Below, piece after piece: positions 1 to 8,936 of a stretch of 40,254 nucleotides of DNA. The notes beneath the pieces are model-generated. The model made no database searches, was not told where the DNA came from, and was given only the letters and a program-made list of their open reading frames with translations. The stretch is from contig NZ_JACHLK010000029.1 in assembly GCF_014207955.1 (NCBI RefSeq), positions 1 through 40,254 of the forward strand, given 5' to 3'. Within the stretch, counting starts at the first letter, position 1. Each line of letters opens with the position of its first letter. The position numbers and the translations under genes are program-made. The DNA comes from Acidovorax soli. Lineage in GTDB: Bacteria; Pseudomonadota; Gammaproteobacteria; Burkholderiales; Burkholderiaceae_C.

Positions 1-3000
1 GGGGTGTTCTGGTAGAAGAACGAGGTGATCGCCACCTTGTCACTCGTGCCGTTGATCGACAGCACCAGATAGGTCTCCTGGCGGCTGACGGTCACATCGC
101 TGGCGCTGACGCCGGCCTTGAAGCGCAACACGTTACGCTTGCCCGCCGAGCCATCGTTGTAGTCGCCGATGGTGTCCACACCATCGCCACGGCCGAACAG
201 GTAGGTGTTGTTGCCGGTACCGCCATTCAATCGGTCATTGCCAGTACCTCCGCTGAGCGTGTCGTTGCCGCCTTGCCCGTTGATAGTGTCGTTGCCGCCT
301 TGCCCGTTGATAGTGTCGTTTCCGTCACCGCCATCGATCACGTCGTCGCCACCAGAGCCGGTGAGCGTTTCGCCGTTGCCCGAGCCTGGTTGCGACGGCC
401 CTTGCTCCGTCAAAGCCTTGGCCTGGGCGTAGTTCCAGCTCGTGCCATCCTCGAAGCGGATTGCGTTGAGTGCATAGCCCTGATTCGACTGACCATCCTG
501 GCTGAAGTAGTGCTCCACCCTCACCTGGTCGCTCGTGCCATTGATCTTGAGCACCAGGCTCTCGCCTTCACGCACAGCCGTCACTTCGCTGACCGCCACG
601 CCGGCCTTGAACTGCAGCACGTCCTGCTTGCCCACCGTCTGGTCGGGGGTGCCGTTCCACGCGTCAGAGTAGTTGGTGATCGAGTCCTGCCCGTCGCCCT
701 TGCCGAACAAGTAGGTCTGGCTGCCGAAACTGCCCACCATGCTGTCGTTGCCGGCACCGCCATCCAAGCGGTCCACGTCGCTTCCGGCACCGCCGCCGTA
801 CAGGCCCGCTGCATACAGCGTGTCGTTGCCATCGCCGCCATTGAGGACGTCGGAGCCGTGGCTTCCGTTGAGCGTGTCGTTGCCTGCACCGCCGTTCAGG
901 GTATCGTTGCCGCCTTCGCCGTCGAGGTAGTCCTCTCCGGTACCACCACTGAGAGAGTCATTGCCCCCGCGGCCATAGATGGTGTCATTGCCGCCACCAC
1001 CGTCGATCACGTCGTCTCCGGCAGAACCTGTGAGCGTGTCGTTGCTGTTCGAGCCTTGCTCCGACAGTGCCTTGACCTGGGCGTAGTTCCAGCTTGTGCC
1101 ATCCTCGAAGCGGATTGCGTTGAGTGCATAGCCCTGCGTAGACTGACCATCCTGGCTGAAGTAGTTCTCCACCTTCACCTGGTCGCTCGTGCCATTGATC
1201 TTGAGCACCAGGCTATCACCTTCGCGCAGGGCCGTCACTTCGCTCACGGCCACGCCGGCCTTGAACTGCAGCACGTCCTGCTTGCCCACTGTCGGGTCTG
1301 CGGCGCCGTTCCACGGGTCGGCATAGTTGGTGATCGAGTCCTGCCCGTCGCCCTTGCCGAACAGATAGGTCTGGCTGCCAAAGCCGCCCACCATGTTGTC
1401 ATTGCCCGCGCCGCCGTCCAGCCGGTCCACATCGCCCGCCGCACCGCCGCCATACAGGCCCGCTGCATACAGCGTGTCATTGCCATCACCACCGTTGATA
1501 ACGTCCGAACCGTGGCTTCCACCGAGCATGTCGTTGCCTGCACCGCCGTTCAGGGTATCGTTGCCTGCCTCACCGTCAATGGAGTCGTCACCCGTGCCTC
1601 CGGCCAGACTGTCGTTGCCGGCACGGCCATAGATGGTGTCGTTGCCGCCACCACCGTCGATCACGTCGTCTCCGGCCGAACCTGTGAGCGTGTCGTTGCT
1701 GTTCGAGCCTTGCTCCGACAGTGCCTTGACCTGGGCGTAGTTCCAGCTTGTGCCATCCTCGAAGCGGATTGCGTTGAGTGCATAGCCCTGCGTAGACTGA
1801 CCATCCTGGCTGAAGTAGTTCTCCACCTTCACCTGGTCGCTCGTGCCATTGATCTTGAGCACCAGGCTATCACCTTCGCGCAGGGCCGTCACTTCGCTCA
1901 CGGCCACGCCGGCCTTGAACTGCAGCACGTCCTGCTTGCCCACTGTCGGGTCTGCGGCGCCGTTCCACGGGTCGGCATAGTTGGTGATCGAGTCCTGCCC
2001 GTCGCCCTTGCCGAACAGATAGGTTTGGCTGCCAAAGCCGCCCACCATGTTGTCATTGCCCGCGCCGCCGTCCAGCCGGTCCACATCGCCCGCCGCACCG
2101 CCGCCATACAGGCCCGCTGCATACAGCGTGTCATTGCCATCACCACCGTTGATAACGTCCGAACCGTGGCTTCCACCGAGCATGTCGTTGCCTGCACCGC
2201 CGTTCAGGGTATCGTTGCCTGCCTCACCGTCAATGGAGTCGTCACCCGTGCCTCCGGCCAGACTGTCGTTGCCGGCACGGCCATAGATGGTGTCGTTGCC
2301 GCCACCACCGTCGATCACGTCGTCTCCGGCCGAACCTGTGAGCGTGTCGTTGCCGATCGAGCCCTGCTCCGTCAGTGCCTTGACCTGGGCGTAGTTCCAG
2401 CTTGTGCCATCCTCGAAGCGGATTGCGTTGAGTGCATAGCCCTGGTTCGACTGACCATCCTGGCTGAAGTAGTTCTCCACCTTTACCTGGTCGCTCGTGC
2501 CGTTGATCTTGAACACCAGGCTATCGCCTTCGCGCAGGGCCGTCACTTCGTTCACGGCCACGCCGGCCTTGAACTGCAGCACGTCCTGCTTGCCCACCGT
2601 CTGGTCGGGGGTGCCGTTCCACGCGTCAGAGTAGTTGGTGATCGAGTCCTGCCCGTCGCCCTTGCCGAACAAGTAGGTCTGGCTGCCGAAACTGCCCACC
2701 ATGCTGTCGTTGCCGGCACCGCCATCGAGCCGGTCCACGTCGCTTCCGGCACCGCCGCCGTACAGGCCCGCTGCATACAGCGTGTCGTTGCCATCGCCGC
2801 CATTGATGACGTCGGATCCGTGGCTTCCATGCAAGGTATCCGCGCCCGCACCGCCGTTGATCGTGTCGTTGCCGCCCTCACCGTCGATGAGGTCTTCGCC
2901 CGTGCCGCCGGTCAGGCTGTCGTTGCCGGCACGGCCATAGATGGTGTCGTTGCCGCCACTACCGTCGATCACGTCGTCGCCACCAGATCCCGTGAGCGTG

Positions 3001-6000
3001 TCGTTGCCGTTCGAGCCCTGCTCCGTCAGTGCCTTGACTTGGGCGTAGTTCCAGCTCGTGCCATCCTCGAAGCGGATTGCGTTGAGTGCATAGCCCTGGT
3101 TCGACTGACCATCCTGGCTGAAGTAGTTCTCCACCTTTACCTGGTCGCTCGTGCCGTTGATCTTGAACACCAGGCTATCGCCTTCGCGCAGGGCTGTCAC
3201 TTCGTTCACGGCCACGCCGGCCTTGAACTGCAGCACGTCCTGCTTGCCCACCGTCTGGTCGGGGGTGCCGTTCCACGCGTCAGAGTAGTTGGTGATCGAG
3301 TCCTGCCCGTCGCCCTTGCCGAACAAGTAGGTCTGGCTGCCGAAACTGCCCACCATGCTGTCGTTGCCGGCACCGCCATCGAGCCGGTCCACGTCGTCTC
3401 CGGCACCGCCGCCGTACAGGCCCGCTGCATACAGCGTGTCATTGCCATCGCCGCCATTGAGGACGTCGGATCCGTGGCTTCCGTTGAGCGTGTCGTTGCC
3501 TGCACCACCGTTCAAGGTATCGTTGCCGCCTTCGCCGTCGAGGTAGTCCTCTCCGTTACCACCACTGAGAGAGTCATTGCCCCCGCGGCCATAGATGGTG
3601 TCGTTGTCGGCCTTGCCGTCGCTCACGTCGTCGGTGCCATAGCCCGTGATCGTGTCGCGGCCTTCGCTGCCCAGCAGCATCAAGGCCTTGACTTGCACGG
3701 GGTTCAGGCTGGTGCCGTCGGAAAAGCGAATGGCGTCGATGGCATAACCCTGGTTCGACAGGCCATCCTGGCTGAAATAGCTCTGCACCGCGACCTGGTC
3801 GCTCGTGCCCTTGATCTTGATGACCAGGTTCTCGCCCTCACGGGTGATCGTGACATCATTCGCTGTCACACCCGCCTTGAACTGCAGCACGTCCTGCTTG
3901 CCCACCGTCGGGTCGGCGATGCCGTTCCACGCGTCAGCGTAGTTGGTGACCGAATCCTGCCCGTCGCCCCTGCCAAACACATAGGTCTGGCTGCCGAAGC
4001 CGCCCACCAGGTTGTCGTTGCCCGCTCCACCTTCGAGCCGGTCCACGTCGCTTCCAGCACCGCCGCCGTACAGGCCGTTGGAGTACAGCGTGTCGTCGCC
4101 GTCTCCCCCGTTGAGGACATCCGACCCATTGCTGCCATACAAGGTGTCGTTGCCTGCATTGCCATTGAGGATGTCATTGCCCGCCTCGCCGACCAGGCTG
4201 TCGTTGCCCCGGCCGCCATTGAGGTTGTCATCGCCATCGCGCCCGTAGATCGCGTCATTGCCATCGCCGCCGTCGAGAACGTCGTTGCCTCCGCTGCCAG
4301 AGAAGGTGTTGTCGGCTCCGCTCCCCAGATAGAGATCCCGATCGGGGGATCCTTCAGTTCCGCCGAGGACAACATTCAAGTCCTTCAAATCGTTGGCCGT
4401 CACATTGCCGATATCGAGCCGCAGGCGCCCCAGGCCATCGAACTCAATGGTCTGCAAGGCAGACTGGGCGTATTTGTTGAGTTCGATCAGGTCGATGGTG
4501 CCATTGCGGGCATCCGCAGCCTTGGCTTGGTCCAGCGCCGCCGCCATCTGGGTGGTATCGAAATGCAGCCCCGTTTCATCCACGACGACCGAGACCTTGT
4601 CCAGATAGTGATCCAGCCGCGTCTGCATGACCAGCGCGCCATACACGCTCTCGCGCAAGGCAGCATAGCTCTCGTTGAGAAGTTTCACCTGCGTTTCGGA
4701 AAGGCGCCCCGTGATGCGGATCGTGCCATCCGAAACCCCACTTCCCCCGCTGCCACCGCTGCCCATCGACGGCGAGCCCTGGGGCAGGCCATCGGGCTCA
4801 CGGGGCGGTATTTCAATGAACCGCAGGCCGTTGAACACTTCCAGAATATTCAGCCGGTCCAGAAACTGGTAGCCCTCGAGCGTCAACACCTCCTTGGGGC
4901 CGGAACCAACGCCACTGCCCCCGCTCCCGCCTGAGCCTCCGGCACCCCCTCCAGAGCCGGTGCCGCCGCCAATAATTTCCGTCAGGCCATCGGGGTTGAG
5001 CTTCAGGATGATCGTGGGACCTGCTGCTGTGCCCCCTCCCAGCATGGAGCCTTCCGACCCTGTTGTATAGGCTCCTTGGTCGTTCTTTGTGAGCCGGTAT
5101 TCCCAGACTTCATTGAGCTTTTTGCCGGAGGAATTGGCCCATTCGAGCAGCAGCCCATCCAGCAGCGCCATTTGAGCGTCCCGCGTGGTGGCCGCAGCAA
5201 AGGCCTGCACCTTGGCCTGCAGGGCCGCGCCGTTGCTGCTGCTCATGGCTTCGCGCAGGTCACGCACCCAGCCGCTGCCGGTCATCTGGGGCAGTTCCTT
5301 CGCCGTTTCAGTGGGTGCAGGGTCGTCCGGAAAATCCCGGTAGAAGCCATTGCTTGCCAACAGCAGGCTGCCCGAAAGTTCGGCGGTCCCACTGGCGCCC
5401 GCAGCCCCATCGGTGCGTGTGAACGAGCCCTTGAGCGGTATGGAGTTGCCATTGCCCAGGTTGCTGCCGTCGCTGGCGCCTTCCACGCCAATGGTGGCAA
5501 TGCCCAGGTCGCTCAGCGTGCGCAGTTCGGCTGCCTGGCTGATCCCATCCTGGTTGGCGTCTTGCCATACCCGCAACTGCGAATAGACGCTGTCGGCGCT
5601 GCTGATCTTGCCATCGCCATTGGTGTCGTGCGCGGCCAGTGCCGCATAGCCATTGGCGTGGAACGGCCGGCCATTCGGTTCTGTCGCTGAAGCGGTCCGG
5701 GCAGTCTGGTCGCCAAACAGTTCGCGACCCGAATCGATGGTGCCATTGCCGTTGAGGTCCAGCACCAGAAGACCATCGTCGGGCTTGATCCAGCCCGTGC
5801 CGGTTCGAACGCCGTCGGCGTCGTGGTCAAAGAGTATGGGGCTGATGTCTGTAATCCCAACAGTTTCGATCCCGTCTCCGTCAAGATCCAAGATCAATGG
5901 ATCGCCTGCACGAAAACCACGTGCAGCTAAGTATTTTTCGTTTATCAGTTTGCTCATTAGATAGCCTACTGAATCGACAAACCAGTCCTGCTCAAGCAAT

Positions 6001-6671
6001 AAATTCTTGAATTTTTGAAAATACATACCACCTATGACTGACCCCGCACCAGCTAGTACCGCTGCAATGATCGCAATAGTCGCAACCCCTAAAGAAGCAG
6101 GCAATATCGCGATAGCAAGACCAGCAGCAGCCCAACTCAATACCACGCCTGCACACGCGTCCTCCCAACTCGTGGAATCCCCCGTTTCTGCATACTCAAA
6201 CGCGCCAACTGCCATCTGGCCAAGGTCAACAATAGGCCCAGCTAGTCGACCTACTCCATCTCCTAACTGCGCAGCAACTTTATTTGCGGCGTCAATCTTC
6301 ACATTTGCATCTTTGATAACCCCTTCCATCCATTGTCTTTTATCGACAATTCCATCCAACACCTTCTGAGATTCTGCGCTAGCAAAATCTCGATATTTTC
6401 TCATAATATTCCCAATGCCTTTATCACCAACTGCATCTGCCGCTATTGCCCATTGATTGGCAGTATGCTGGAAATTCCTCAATGCCTTCGCGTGTGTTTC
6501 CGCGAATTTTTCGTACTGCTGCTTAGCAGTTAATGGAGGGCCTTGGTGTGCCTTTATTTCTTTGGCATATTGCTTTGCAGCCTCCGATAACGCGCTTGCA
6601 AGACCTCCTCCCACGGTAGCAACGGCCTTTACCAAATCCTCTACGCTAATATCTTGAATTTCTTCGCTCAT
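1..6671 (-). CDS. Giant RTX protein with N-terminal colicin-like pore-forming domain (partial, C-terminus off the left edge)
   Basis: About 2,220 codons are present. The frame starts at the ATG at 6671, with GAGGA four bases upstream, and stays open to base 1. Residues 1-230 form an AT-rich helical region; after ETGDSTSW (162-169) comes an Ala/Gly/Ile-rich hydrophobic stretch (about 172-218), the layout of the terminal hairpin of pore-forming colicins such as E1. From about 257 come Asp-rich EF-hand-like motifs (DLDGDG, DTNGDG, DANQDG) as in many large RTX proteins. A Gly/Ser-rich linker follows near 4930-4980. From about residue 790 there are RTX nonapeptides (GGxGNDxLxG) alternating with HCBP-related segments. 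RTX repeats bind calcium after export and the uncleaved C-terminal signal, not visible here, should be read by the type I system upstream. Pore-forming bacteriocin function is inferred; an adhesin or cytolysin is the alternative. Confidence 0.85.
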   Translation of the reverse strand, partial: MSEEIQDISVEDLVKAVATVGGGLASALSEAAKQYAKEIKAHQGPPLTAKQQYEKFAETHAKALRNFQHTANQWAIAADAVGDKGIGNIMRKYRDFASAESQKVLDGIVDKRQWMEGVIKDANVKIDAANKVAAQLGDGVGRLAGPIVDLGQMAVGAFEYAETGDSTSWEDACAGVVLSWAAAGLAIAILPASLGVATIAIIAAVLAGAGSVIGGMYFQKFKNLLLEQDWFVDSVGYLMSKLINEKYLAARGFRAGDPLILDLDGDGIETVGITDISPILFDHDADGVRTGTGWIKPDDGLLVLDLNGNGTIDSGRELFGDQTARTASATEPNGRPFHANGYAALAAHDTNGDGKISSADSVYSQLRVWQDANQDGISQAAELRTLSDLGIATIGVEGASDGSNLGNGNSIPLKGSFTRTDGAAGASGTAELSGSLLLASNGFYRDFPDDPAPTETAKELPQMTGSGWVRDLREAMSSSNGAALQAKVQAFAAATTRDAQMALLDGLLLEWANSSGKKLNEVWEYRLTKNDQGAYTTGSEGSMLGGGTAAGPTIILKLNPDGLTEIIGGGTGSGGGAGGSGGSGGSGVGSGPKEVLTLEGYQFLDRLNILEVFNGLRFIEIPPREPDGLPQGSPSMGSGGSGGSGVSDGTIRITGRLSETQVKLLNESYAALRESVYGALVMQTRLDHYLDKVSVVVDETGLHFDTTQMAAALDQAKAADARNGTIDLIELNKYAQSALQTIEFDGLGRLRLDIGNVTANDLKDLNVVLGGTEGSPDRDLYLGSGADNTFSGSGGNDVLDGGDGNDAIYGRDGDDNLNGGRGNDSLVGEAGNDILNGNAGNDTLYGSNGSDVLNGGDGDDTLYSNGLYGGGAGSDVDRLEGGAGNDNLVGGFGSQTYVFGRGDGQDSVTNYADAWNGIADPTVGKQDVLQFKAGVTANDVTITREGENLVIKIKGTSDQVAVQSYFSQDGLSNQGYAIDAIRFSDGTSLNPVQVKALMLLGSEGRDTITGYGTDDVSDGKADNDTIYGRGGNDSLSGGNGEDYLDGEGGNDTLNGGAGNDTLNGSHGSDVLNGGDGNDTLYAAGLYGGGAGDDVDRLDGGAGNDSMVGSFGSQTYLFGKGDGQDSITNYSDAWNGTPDQTVGKQDVLQFKAGVAVNEVTALREGDSLVFKINGTSDQVKVENYFSQDGQSNQGYALNAIRFEDGTSWNYAQVKALTEQGSNGNDTLTGSGGDDVIDGSGGNDTIYGRAGNDSLTGGTGEDLIDGEGGNDTINGGAGADTLHGSHGSDVINGGDGNDTLYAAGLYGGGAGSDVDRLDGGAGNDSMVGSFGSQTYLFGKGDGQDSITNYSDAWNGTPDQTVGKQDVLQFKAGVAVNEVTALREGDSLVFKINGTSDQVKVENYFSQDGQSNQGYALNAIRFEDGTSWNYAQVKALTEQGSIGNDTLTGSAGDDVIDGGGGNDTIYGRAGNDSLAGGTGDDSIDGEAGNDTLNGGAGNDMLGGSHGSDVINGGDGNDTLYAAGLYGGGAAGDVDRLDGGAGNDNMVGGFGSQTYLFGKGDGQDSITNYADPWNGAADPTVGKQDVLQFKAGVAVSEVTALREGDSLVLKINGTSDQVKVENYFSQDGQSTQGYALNAIRFEDGTSWNYAQVKALSEQGSNSNDTLTGSAGDDVIDGGGGNDTIYGRAGNDSLAGGTGDDSIDGEAGNDTLNGGAGNDMLGGSHGSDVINGGDGNDTLYAAGLYGGGAAGDVDRLDGGAGNDNMVGGFGSQTYLFGKGDGQDSITNYADPWNGAADPTVGKQDVLQFKAGVAVSEVTALREGDSLVLKINGTSDQVKVENYFSQDGQSTQGYALNAIRFEDGTSWNYAQVKALSEQGSNSNDTLTGSAGDDVIDGGGGNDTIYGRGGNDSLSGGTGEDYLDGEGGNDTLNGGAGNDTLNGSHGSDVLNGGDGNDTLYAAGLYGGGAGSDVDRLDGGAGNDSMVGSFGSQTYLFGKGDGQDSITNYSDAWNGTPDQTVGKQDVLQFKAGVAVSEVTAVREGESLVLKINGTSDQVRVEHYFSQDGQSNQGYALNAIRFEDGTSWNYAQAKALTEQGPSQPGSGNGETLTGSGGDDVIDGGDGNDTINGQGGNDTINGQGGNDTLSGGTGNDRLNGGTGNNTYLFGRGDGVDTIGDYNDGSAGKRNVLRFKAGVSASDVTVSRQETYLVLSINGTSDKVAITSFFYQNT
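607..4290. repeat. Tandem 654-bp repeats in the RTX gene
   Basis: The same plus-strand motif beginning ttgaactgcagcacg occurs at 607, 1261, 1915, 2569, 3223 and 3877, a spacing of exactly 654 bases (218 residues) each time. Each unit encodes a block of RTX nonapeptides, a Tyr/Phe-containing segment ending in FGxGDGQDS, and an HCBP-related beta segment. The units at 1261-1914 and 1915-2568 differ at only a few bases. Those at 2569 and 3223 are also very close over long stretches. The unit from 3877 is clearly more diverged. Confidence 0.95.
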
Positions 6672-6675
6672 AAAT

Positions 6676-6680
6676 TCCTC
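6676..6680 (-). promoter_or_regulatory. Shine-Dalgarno GAGGA of the RTX gene, overlapping the upstream stop codon
   Basis: Read on the minus strand, GAGGA ends four bases before the RTX ATG and shares bases with the TGA stop (6679-6681) of the membrane protein gene. Translational coupling of the two genes is the natural inference. Confidence 0.7.
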
Positions 6681-7263
6681 AAATTCTATTAAAAGTTATT
6701 TTCAAAAAATAATAAACATATAGAAACAGTGCAAACCAAACGGCAGATACACCAACAGAAATAAATCCAACAAAAAAACCAAATAGCAGTTTATAATTTA
6801 AAGCCAACCCAATTATAGTAATGGCTCTGGTATTTTTTGACAAATCGATTCCACCGGGCAATGCGTACAAATACCAGAGAACTGCAGAGAGCAAAATAAA
6901 TCCCAATATTGATTTAAAAAGCAACTTGCATGAGGCATTACTGCCTTCGGCTTCAAAATCAAGCAAAAAATGATTTAATCTATCGGCAACAAAAAAGAAC
7001 TGCCAAGCAGCCAAGAGAAAAGAAAAAAGAAGAGCTATGGATAGAATGAGCTGCACTTCATTTTTATCAACAGCTAGTTGCCCCATTTTTCTTGCAGACG
7101 GAATCCAACATTCAACAGAATTTAAAAAGTATGCACTCGACCAATTTGTTAAATGAAGGAAAAATGGTAATAATATAAAAATAAGAAATACAAACAGGTA
7201 GTGCCTACTTCTTTTTATATTCGATTGGTTGGTGGCGGATGTTTTCAAAACTATTAACTCCAT
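6679..7263 (-). CDS. Four-helix inner-membrane protein, candidate colicin A-type immunity protein
   Basis: The gene encodes 194 residues from the ATG at 7263; an in-frame ATG at 7341 would give 220. Neither has a good ribosome site. I prefer 7263 because the extra 26 residues lack the character of the rest. Four hydrophobic segments are visible: one just after a basic KRSR, one around LILSIALLFSFLLAAW, one around LLFKSILGFILLSAVLWYLY, and a last one at the C-terminus. This is the size and topology of colicin A-type immunity proteins, which sit in the inner membrane and block cognate pore-forming domains. The gene is strongly AT-rich, like the first part of the RTX gene, and its stop overlaps the RTX ribosome site. 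No catalytic motif is seen. The immunity role rests on context and topology. Confidence 0.7.
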   Translation of the reverse strand: MELIVLKTSATNQSNIKRSRHYLFVFLIFILLPFFLHLTNWSSAYFLNSVECWIPSARKMGQLAVDKNEVQLILSIALLFSFLLAAWQFFFVADRLNHFLLDFEAEGSNASCKLLFKSILGFILLSAVLWYLYALPGGIDLSKNTRAITIIGLALNYKLLFGFFVGFISVGVSAVWFALFLYVYYFLKITFNRI

Positions 7264-7430
7264 TTGAAAATTAAAACAGCCAGAAAACAAAATCAATTTG
7301 CAATATAAGTTATTATTGTCATATGCAGCACAATTTTTCATGGCGCTGGTTAATAATCATTTTCTGCATTTTCCCAAGAAGGGGGTCGATCACGTGGATT
7401 CAGCCATGAATATGCGCCAGCATCGCACAA

Positions 7431-8936
7431 TCACCGCTCCCTCAAACTCTCACTCCCCGCCTTCTGAATCGGACTGAGCAAGAACTCAATAACCCGTCGC
7501 TGGCCGGTCTTGATCTCCGCCGTGATATTCATCCCCGGCGCCAGCTTGATCTGCTTGCCATCCACGTCGATATGCGTCTGGTTGAGCTTGAGCGTCGCCG
7601 GAAAGATCGCCCCGCGCTTCTCGTCATTCACCGCGTCCTGCGTGACCTTCTCCACCGTGGCGTTCACCGTGCCGTAGCGCGTGAAGGTAAAAGTCTCCAG
7701 CTTGATGGCCACGTCCTGGCCTGGGCTCACAAAGCCGATGTCCTTGTTCTCCAGCGTCACCTCGGCGCTCACGCTGGCGCTGTCGGGCACGATGACCATC
7801 AGGGCCTGGGCTTCGGTGACGACGCCGCCTTCGGTGTGCATGGCCAGTTGCTGCACGGTGCCGGCCACGGGGGCTGTGAGGGTGGCCAGGTGTTCGCGTT
7901 GGCTGGCCTTGGTGAATTCCTGGCTGGTCTGTTGGCGCTTCAGGTCGGCCTGGGCCTGGCGTTCGCTCAGGGCCCGGCGTGTTTCCGCCAGGTAGGCGCT
8001 GCGGGTGTGTTCGGCTTCGCGCAATGCTGCCTGGGCCTCCTGCAGGCGGGCTTGCTGGGTGGCCAGGTCGCGTTCGAGTTCGATGCGTTCGCGGGTGCGG
8101 TCCTGGTTGGCGTGGCCGGACATGAAGCCTTGCTCGCTCAAGGCCTTGAAGTCGCTCTCGCGCTGTTTCGAGATCGGGATGGTCGCTTCGAGCTTGCCGA
8201 TCATGGCCTGCACGGTGGCCATTTCGGCCTGGCGGCGCTGGTGTTCTGCGGCCAGGCGGGCCAGGCGGGCGGTGATGTCGCTCCATTCGGCGGCGAGCTG
8301 GGCCTGTGCGGTGGTCTTGTCTTCGCTGCTCCAGTCGGCGGGCAGGTTCTGCTTGCTCAAGCTCGTGCCGGTGTTGGCTTGCAGGGTGGGCTTGCCTTCG
8401 GCGTTGACCAGCAGTTGCTGCAATGCCCGGGTGCGCAGCCATTCGGACTGGGCGGACTTGCGGGTTTCGTGCAGGCTGGCCTTGTCGGCGCGGGCGGTGG
8501 TGGGGTCGAGTTCGACCAGGGCCTGGCCGGCCTGCACGTGGTCACCGTCCTTGACCAGGATGCGCTGCACCACGCTGTTCTCCAGCGGCTGGATGACCTT
8601 GGTGCGGTCGCTCACGATGATGCGCCCGGGGGCCACGGCCACGATGTCGATCTTGCCGAAGATGGCCCAGGCCAGCGCGATGAGGAAAAGCGCGATGAGG
8701 GTGTAGGCAATCCGCCGGGGAGCGGGGTGCACCGGGGTTTCCTGCAGGGACAAGGCTGCAGGCAAAAAGGCCTGCTCGTCGGCCAGGCGGGCCGGGCCGG
8801 CCAACTGGTGGCGGTGGGCCCAGGCGGCGCCGAAGATGGCGCGGTAGCGGGCCAGCAGTTCGATGGTGGGGTGGCGCTGCTGCTGTGCTGGCTTGGGTTC
8901 CACGTCGTCGATGGTGGTGCTTGCGTTGGCGCTCAT
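7431..8936 (-). CDS. HlyD-family periplasmic adaptor subunit of the type I secretion system
   Basis: Membrane fusion protein of 501 residues that should link the ABC exporter to an outer-membrane TolC-type channel. After a cytoplasmic N-terminus, one transmembrane helix lies at about 76-94. A lipoyl/barrel-sandwich half follows (GRIIVSDRTKVIQPLE...VKDGDHVQAGQALVELDP), then a long Gln/Ala/Glu-rich coiled coil, the second lipoyl half (LTAPVAGTVQQLAMHTEGGVV) and a C-terminal beta-barrel region ending near GMNITAEIKTGQRRVIEFLLSP, a typical HlyD ending. The start MSANAS at 8936 is chosen because its ATG overlaps the exporter's TGA (ATGA, 8933-8936); a longer in-frame reading would run into the exporter gene. 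No TolC homologue is in the window, so the outer-membrane partner must be encoded elsewhere. Confidence 0.93.
   Translation of the reverse strand: MSANASTTIDDVEPKPAQQQRHPTIELLARYRAIFGAAWAHRHQLAGPARLADEQAFLPAALSLQETPVHPAPRRIAYTLIALFLIALAWAIFGKIDIVAVAPGRIIVSDRTKVIQPLENSVVQRILVKDGDHVQAGQALVELDPTTARADKASLHETRKSAQSEWLRTRALQQLLVNAEGKPTLQANTGTSLSKQNLPADWSSEDKTTAQAQLAAEWSDITARLARLAAEHQRRQAEMATVQAMIGKLEATIPISKQRESDFKALSEQGFMSGHANQDRTRERIELERDLATQQARLQEAQAALREAEHTRSAYLAETRRALSERQAQADLKRQQTSQEFTKASQREHLATLTAPVAGTVQQLAMHTEGGVVTEAQALMVIVPDSASVSAEVTLENKDIGFVSPGQDVAIKLETFTFTRYGTVNATVEKVTQDAVNDEKRGAIFPATLKLNQTHIDVDGKQIKLAPGMNITAEIKTGQRRVIEFLLSPIQKAGSESLRER

Noticed and set aside
607..4290. Regular repeats suggesting a CRISPR or minisatellite array
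   Set aside because: The period is 654 bases, units are coding and keep frame; there are no short repeats with unique spacers.
273..4934. A 1,553-codon plus-strand open frame across the RTX gene
   Set aside because: It is antisense to the RTX repeats and inherits their periodicity; the minus-strand reading gives clear GGxGNDxL motifs and a ribosome site, the plus reading gives none.
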